Below are positions 44,093 to 48,004 of a stretch of 48,004 nt of DNA, in pieces. Location: positions 1 through 48,004 of the forward strand of contig JAAYIT010000139.1 of assembly GCA_012523295.1 (NCBI GenBank), given 5' to 3'. A program made the translations under genes and the position numbers. The stretch comes from Porphyromonadaceae bacterium (lineage in GTDB: Bacteria; Bacteroidota; Bacteroidia; Bacteroidales; Paludibacteraceae). The stretch's first letter is position 1, and the number at the start of each line of letters is the position of its first letter. The notes below the pieces were generated by a model. It worked only from the letters and a program-made list of their open reading frames with translations. It searched no databases and was not told the origin of the DNA.

Positions 44093-44299
44093 ATGAAGTC
44101 AAAATCAAATCTAATTATTTATGCAGCCGCTGTATTCGTCGTGTTCATGGTGATTACGTGGATACTGAGATTGTTAACCGACAAACTCCCGATTGAGGAT
44201 GGAATATGGGGTGTTTACAAAAATTCAGACTTTTTTCTTGGAATTGTTGTAGCGGGAATTATTACGCTTTCACACTATCAGAAACGAAAACTCAAATAA
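44093..44299 (+). CDS. Small two-helix membrane protein, unknown
   Basis: 68 residues with two probable membrane helices (IIYAAAVFVVFMVITWILRLL and FFLGIVVAGIITLSHY) and a basic tail (QKRKLK). I do not recognise a family. The start ATG is the one supplied by element copy E, and the frame is open and ends 6 nt before the next gene. The hydrophobic profile supports a real protein. It is probably made together with the deacetylase-like protein that follows. Confidence 0.7.
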   Translation: MKSKSNLIIYAAAVFVVFMVITWILRLLTDKLPIEDGIWGVYKNSDFFLGIVVAGIITLSHYQKRKLK

Positions 44300-44305
44300 A
44301 ACCTG

Positions 44306-45631
44306 ATGCGCGGGAATCTGAAGGAAACTACTGATTATATTCTCCGTTTTTTGCTTGGCAAACCGAATGCCGGGTACGCGGACTTTATTGGATATACGGC
44401 AGATGAAAAAAAGTTTTCCGACTATAAAATAGTCATTATTCCTTCCGAGTTCTTTGATGAAAATGTTTTTGGCACACCTCGGTCTTTGCCTGAGCTTCCG
44501 CTCCAAAGCTGGCGTGAAACTCCTTTGCTTTTTGGTGCTTCTAAGGAAGAACAAATGGGCGAAACCCTTATCATTCATGCTGATATAATTGCAAGTACAT
44601 TTTTTCTGATAAGCCGATATGAAGAAACTGTAAGCCGCTATGAAAGAGATGCTCATGGACGTTTCCCCGGGAAAAAATCACTCCCTTTTCGTGCCGGATT
44701 TTTACATAGACCGATTGTAGATGAATACGGGAAGTCGCTAAGAGAGCTTTTGAAAAAAGCGGGGTTGGATAGTACCGAACCGGATGAAAGTTTTCAAAAA
44801 ATCTATCTGACACATGATGCGGATTTGATTGCGCATTATCGGAACTTGAGAGGAGTAGGCGGAGCGTTGAGCCGTGTTTTCAAAAATCCGTATCAGGCAG
44901 TAAAAGCTCTACAAACCTGTTTTTTTGGCTTAAAACATGATCCGTGGTACACATTTCCATGGCTGTTTGAGTTAGCTAAAGAACTGAAAAATGTAAAATC
45001 TGAGAGCGAAATTGAGGTAATTGTTTTTATTAAATCGGGTGGAGGTGAAATGATGCCTGATAAACCGCTGCATAATATTTTTGATAAAGATTTCGGAAAA
45101 TTATTCAACCTTTGCCGCCGAAATAGTGTCAAAATTGGTTTACACCCTTCATACCTGGCAGGTGAAAAGACGGAACTTATTGTCAAGGAGAAATCTATTT
45201 TAGATAAAGCTTTCAAGCAAAATACGGTATATTCCCGAAATCATTTCTTGCGAAACCGTGAACCTGAGGATTTTCAGGCTTTATTAGACGCCGGATTGAC
45301 AGACGATTTTACGATGACTTATGCAGATGTAGCCGGTTTCAGATTAGGAACTTGCAAAGCTGTGAATTGGATTAACCCTAAAAGTCTCGAGGTTACTAAG
45401 CTTATTTTGCATTCTACGGTGATTATGGACAGTACTTTAAGCGATGTGCGGTATATGAATTTATCCGCAGACAGCGCTTTCTCTTTCTCAAAGAAAATGA
45501 TAGATGAAGTCAAAAAACACAACGGCGAACTTGTCCTCCTTTGGCATAATACTGCTGTTGAGAAAAATAATGGCCTGTATCACAGGGATTTGTATAGTTG
45601 GATAATTAATTATCTGAAACAGCCATTTTAA
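44306..45631 (+). CDS. Polysaccharide deacetylase-like protein with its end inside an element
   Basis: 441 residues. An N-terminal region of about 160 residues (GKPNAGYADFIGYT) precedes a NodB-like domain. Metal or catalytic residues are LTHDAD (168-173) and GLHPSY (about 275). The strand ELVLLWHNTAV near the end is also typical. Such proteins occur in envelope-polysaccharide clusters of Bacteroidota. There is no signal peptide. The last codons, LKQPF and the stop, come from repeat copy F (TATCTGAAACAGCCATTTTAA), so the native C-terminus after SWIINY has been replaced. I cannot tell how many residues were lost, but probably few. It stands upstream of two glycosyltransferases. Confidence 0.8.
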   Translation: MRGNLKETTDYILRFLLGKPNAGYADFIGYTADEKKFSDYKIVIIPSEFFDENVFGTPRSLPELPLQSWRETPLLFGASKEEQMGETLIIHADIIASTFFLISRYEETVSRYERDAHGRFPGKKSLPFRAGFLHRPIVDEYGKSLRELLKKAGLDSTEPDESFQKIYLTHDADLIAHYRNLRGVGGALSRVFKNPYQAVKALQTCFFGLKHDPWYTFPWLFELAKELKNVKSESEIEVIVFIKSGGGEMMPDKPLHNIFDKDFGKLFNLCRRNSVKIGLHPSYLAGEKTELIVKEKSILDKAFKQNTVYSRNHFLRNREPEDFQALLDAGLTDDFTMTYADVAGFRLGTCKAVNWINPKSLEVTKLILHSTVIMDSTLSDVRYMNLSADSAFSFSKKMIDEVKKHNGELVLLWHNTAVEKNNGLYHRDLYSWIINYLKQPF

Positions 45632-45708
45632 GATTAGTCTTAAACCCAAGAAAATGATGTAATGGCGAGTTCCATACGACCTTAATTTAAAAAACAAAAA
45701 ATCTTCGT
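45614..45708 (+). repeat. 93-nt start-codon element, copy F, fused to the end of a gene
   Basis: A 95-nt unit from CTGAAACAGCC to CTGAAATAG (45709). It supplies the last codons of the deacetylase-like gene. GCCATT/AATGGC and the inner hairpin TTTAAGA-TTAG-TCTTAAA are intact. Both terminal boxes read CTG instead of ATG. The internal CATACG therefore pairs less well with the end box CGTCTG. The next gene starts at its own ATG 15 nt further on. Confidence 0.82.
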
Positions 45709-45723
45709 CTGAAATAGAATTAG

Positions 45724-46800
45724 ATGAGCAAAAAAATCATCATATCTGCCAGCTCTGATTTGGCTACAGACCAGCGAGTGCAAAAAGTTGCGAAATCGTG
45801 CTTTGATTACGGCTTTGATGTTCTTCTTTTGGGGAGAAAACTGAAAAACAGTCCACCCGTTGCGTTCCCTTATGAATTTAAGCGATTCAGGTTGCTGTTC
45901 AATCATTCATTTTTGTTCTATGCGGAGTTGAATATCCGGCTTTTTTTCTACCTGCTTTTCAAAAAATGTGATATTTTATTATCAAACGATACGGATACGC
46001 TGCTCCCCAATTATCTTGTCTCTAAAATCCATTCGCGAAAGCTTGTCTTTGATGCACACGAACTTTTTCCGGAAGTGCCGGAACTGGTGAGCAGAAATTT
46101 TGTAAGAAATTTCTGGACAAGAATAGAAGATTTGTTGTTCCCGAAACTTGCATTTTCATATACTGTAAGTGCTTCCATTGCAGAATATTATAAAGCAAAA
46201 TACGGAATAGACATGGTTGTGGTAAAGAATGTTCCGTATCGGCAGACAGAACCAACTAAGAAGTCTAAAAATGACATAAAAAGGATACTTTATCAGGGTG
46301 CGTTAAACAAGGGGCGATGCTTAGAATTCGTGATTCCGGCAATGAAGTACGTAGAAAACGCGGAGCTGATAATCGTCGGTGATGGTGATTTGCGAACCGA
46401 GTTGGAAAAACTGACAATGGATTTAAGCTTATCCGAAAAGGTAACATTTTTAGGCAAAATGCTGCCAAATGACTTTAGAGCAATTACCCAAAGCGCGGAT
46501 GTTGGTTTGTGTTTGCTCGAAAATATGGGGCTAAGTTACTACTATTCGCTCCCAAATCGGATTTTTGATTATTTGCATGCCGGAGTACCTGTTTTAGCGT
46601 CGGATTTTCCTGAAATAAGAAACTTTGTTGGAACTTTCAAAACCGGAGTTTTAACAGATAAAACGGATCCTGATTCAATCGCGGAGCTATTGAAAAAAAT
46701 GATATCAAGTCCTATGGATACATCACATTTTGAACGAGTTGCCAGCGAGTATTGCTGGGAAAATGAGGAGAAGAAACTGATGGAAATAATAAATGGATAG
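45724..46800 (+). CDS. GT4-type glycosyltransferase
   Basis: 358 residues with a two-domain GT-B fold. The N-domain has SSDLATDQRVQKVAKSCFDYGFDVLLLGR and the DAHELFPEVPEL motif. The C-domain (about 180-340) has RILYQGALNKGRCLEFVIPAM, LIIVGDGDLRTELEKL and the family 4 region FDYLHAGVPVLASDFPEI. It uses a nucleotide sugar to extend a polysaccharide or glycolipid on the inner face of the membrane. The acceptor is unknown. It starts 15 nt after element copy F; the ATG is not part of the element, unlike in the other cases. Confidence 0.9.
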   Translation: MSKKIIISASSDLATDQRVQKVAKSCFDYGFDVLLLGRKLKNSPPVAFPYEFKRFRLLFNHSFLFYAELNIRLFFYLLFKKCDILLSNDTDTLLPNYLVSKIHSRKLVFDAHELFPEVPELVSRNFVRNFWTRIEDLLFPKLAFSYTVSASIAEYYKAKYGIDMVVVKNVPYRQTEPTKKSKNDIKRILYQGALNKGRCLEFVIPAMKYVENAELIIVGDGDLRTELEKLTMDLSLSEKVTFLGKMLPNDFRAITQSADVGLCLLENMGLSYYYSLPNRIFDYLHAGVPVLASDFPEIRNFVGTFKTGVLTDKTDPDSIAELLKKMISSPMDTSHFERVASEYCWENEEKKLMEIING

Positions 46801-46890
46801 TCATGTGTATTTATGTTATATCGCACAATGTTTCTTTCTTCGAAAGCCTAAGATTCACAATCTTCAAATTCTAATTTCAACCTATTAAGC

Positions 46891-47784
46891 ATGCTTTCTG
46901 TCCTAATTCCTGTATATAATTATCATGTTGTTCGCTTGGTGGAAGATTTACATCAGCAAGCCATGGACACGTTTGTAGATTTTGAAATTATCGTTATCGA
47001 AGATGGTTCTACGCAGTTTTTGGAAGAAAATCGAACGGTCGGGAGTCTGGTTAATTGTAACTACTCGGTGCTTGAAAAAAATGTGGGGCGAGCAGCTGTC
47101 CGAAATTTATTAGCAGATAAGGCAAAGTACAATCATTTGCTGTTTTTGGACTGTGATGCGCTGATTCCCAATCAAAGTTTTATTAACAAATACCTTTCAT
47201 TCTGTCACGAAGAAATTGTAGTTTTAGGTGGTAGAATTTATCAAGATTGCAAAGACCCGAAATATAGTTTGCTAAGAAAATATGGGGAAAATAAAGAACG
47301 AAATAGCTTAACAAATGAAGAGCAAAGAAAAAAATTCCCCATGTTCACGACACCAAACTTCTTGATATCTAAAAAAATATTTGACAAAGTTCGATTTGAT
47401 GAGAATATTGTAGGCTACGGTCACGAAGATTCTGTTTTTGGCATTCACTTACAAAGATTAGGTGTAACTTACAATTTTATAGATAATCCCGTTATACATA
47501 TTGGATTGGAAACCAATGATGTTTTTTTAGAAAAAACAGAAAATGCTTTGGAAAATCTTTACGAACTCTATTTGTCAGGTAAATATAAAGAATTAGAAAC
47601 CCAATCAAAACTGCTATCCTTTTATTTGAAGTTGAACAAATACAAATTAAGTCGATTTACCTCATTTTTATATGTTGTTTTTGGTAGAATGTTAAAAAAA
47701 CATCTAATCGGCAAGAATCCTTCTTTATTTCTTTTTGATTTGTATAAGCTCCTTTATTTTGCCTCCTCCGTTCACAACAAATGA
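46891..47784 (+). CDS. GT2-type glycosyltransferase
   Basis: 297 residues with a GT-A fold. The N-terminal nucleotide-binding part is LSVLIPVYNYHVVRLVEDLHQ and FEIIVIEDGST. The metal-binding DxD-like motif is LDCDALIP. The acceptor part has YGHEDSVFGIHLQRLG, the usual ED-containing motif of the family. The C-terminal 60 residues (LNKYKLSRFTSFLYVVFG) are hydrophobic and basic and may touch the membrane. It follows the GT4 gene by 90 nt. With the deacetylase-like protein it suggests a small surface-glycan gene group that may continue past the window. Confidence 0.9.
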   Translation: MLSVLIPVYNYHVVRLVEDLHQQAMDTFVDFEIIVIEDGSTQFLEENRTVGSLVNCNYSVLEKNVGRAAVRNLLADKAKYNHLLFLDCDALIPNQSFINKYLSFCHEEIVVLGGRIYQDCKDPKYSLLRKYGENKERNSLTNEEQRKKFPMFTTPNFLISKKIFDKVRFDENIVGYGHEDSVFGIHLQRLGVTYNFIDNPVIHIGLETNDVFLEKTENALENLYELYLSGKYKELETQSKLLSFYLKLNKYKLSRFTSFLYVVFGRMLKKHLIGKNPSLFLFDLYKLLYFASSVHNK

Positions 47785-48004
47785 CATCTTGTCAGTCCGT
47801 TGACAATCCTGTTTGACAAAAATCCCTGTTTTTATGCCAAATTATCTTTAAAAGACTACTGGCACAAATTTCGCATTATCGGGAATGCTAAGCAAAAAAT
47901 ATTATAAAATTATATACTTTAATTTGTAACTGTAGCCGAATCTCCGATAGGAGAAAGAGGTCTATCAAGTTACCTAAAATCGATTTATTTATGAACATTA
48001 AACC
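47785..48004. other. Right-end intergenic stretch
   Basis: No gene is seen. A small hairpin CTCC-GATA-GGAG lies near 47941-47952. The flanking sequence is AT-rich. A gene may begin beyond the end. Confidence 0.35.

Noticed and set aside
44000-45708. Integron gene cassettes with the element as attC site
   Set aside because: The arms lack the attC core motifs (RYYYAAC and GTTRRRY), no integrase is visible, and the elements sit before start codons rather than after each cassette gene.

Overview
The window comes from a member of the Bacteroidota, most likely order Bacteroidales. The support is two SusC/SusD pairs, lipoproteins with acidic residues right after the lipidated cysteine, DUF4924, DUF3108 and DUF721 proteins, promoters of the TAnnTTTG type with almost no Shine-Dalgarno sequences, and a biotin-dependent carboxyltransferase with a separate biotin carrier, as in propionate-forming fermenters. 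I cannot name a genus. No rRNA, tRNA, CRISPR, phage or transposase gene is visible.

Layout: 1-312 is an intergenic repeat. An orphan LuxR-type response regulator (313-963) and mnmA (1032-2096) follow. From 2111 to 25964 lies a polysaccharide utilisation locus. A divergent membrane-spanning LuxR-type propeller regulator (minus strand) faces a plus-strand series: fasciclin lipoprotein, SusC, SusD, two more fasciclin-type lipoproteins, a second SusC and SusD, then GH31, GH16, two SGNH hydrolases and GH3. Spacing is tight from susD1 onward, with overlaps at the end. GH16 of the laminarinase type plus GH3 suggests a beta-1,3-glucan. GH31 implies alpha-linked sugars as well, and the SGNH pair suggests acyl decorations. 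The GH3 gene carries one in-frame TAA that splits it.

From 26147 to 34530 there are housekeeping genes: a START-like protein and cdd (minus); a glucosaminidase with LysM, a DciA-like protein and a HEAT-like protein (plus); the carboxyltransferase and biotin carrier; and rlmI and a cation diffusion facilitator (minus). From 35172 to 39264 is a TonB-dependent receptor with a beta-helix lipoprotein partner, preceded by a tandem TGTAAT operator-like array. The right end holds a MORN-like protein, a flavin reductase-like protein, rlmN, DUF4924, DUF3108, a small membrane protein, a polysaccharide deacetylase-like protein and two glycosyltransferases.

The most unusual feature is a dispersed, structured element of about 93 nt present seven times (7315, 7407, 10811, 40257, 40349, 44000, 45614). 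Every copy has the same orientation as the gene after it. In four loci the last bases of the element (CGTATG or a variant) supply the start codon of that gene: susC1, susD1, the flavin reductase and the small membrane protein. A conserved CATACG inside the element is complementary to this start-codon box. In the two diverged copies both sides have changed together (CATATG/CATATG and ATGTGT/ACACAT). This points to an RNA leader that can hide the start codon, spread as a mobile or tandemly duplicating unit. I know of no described family that matches it.
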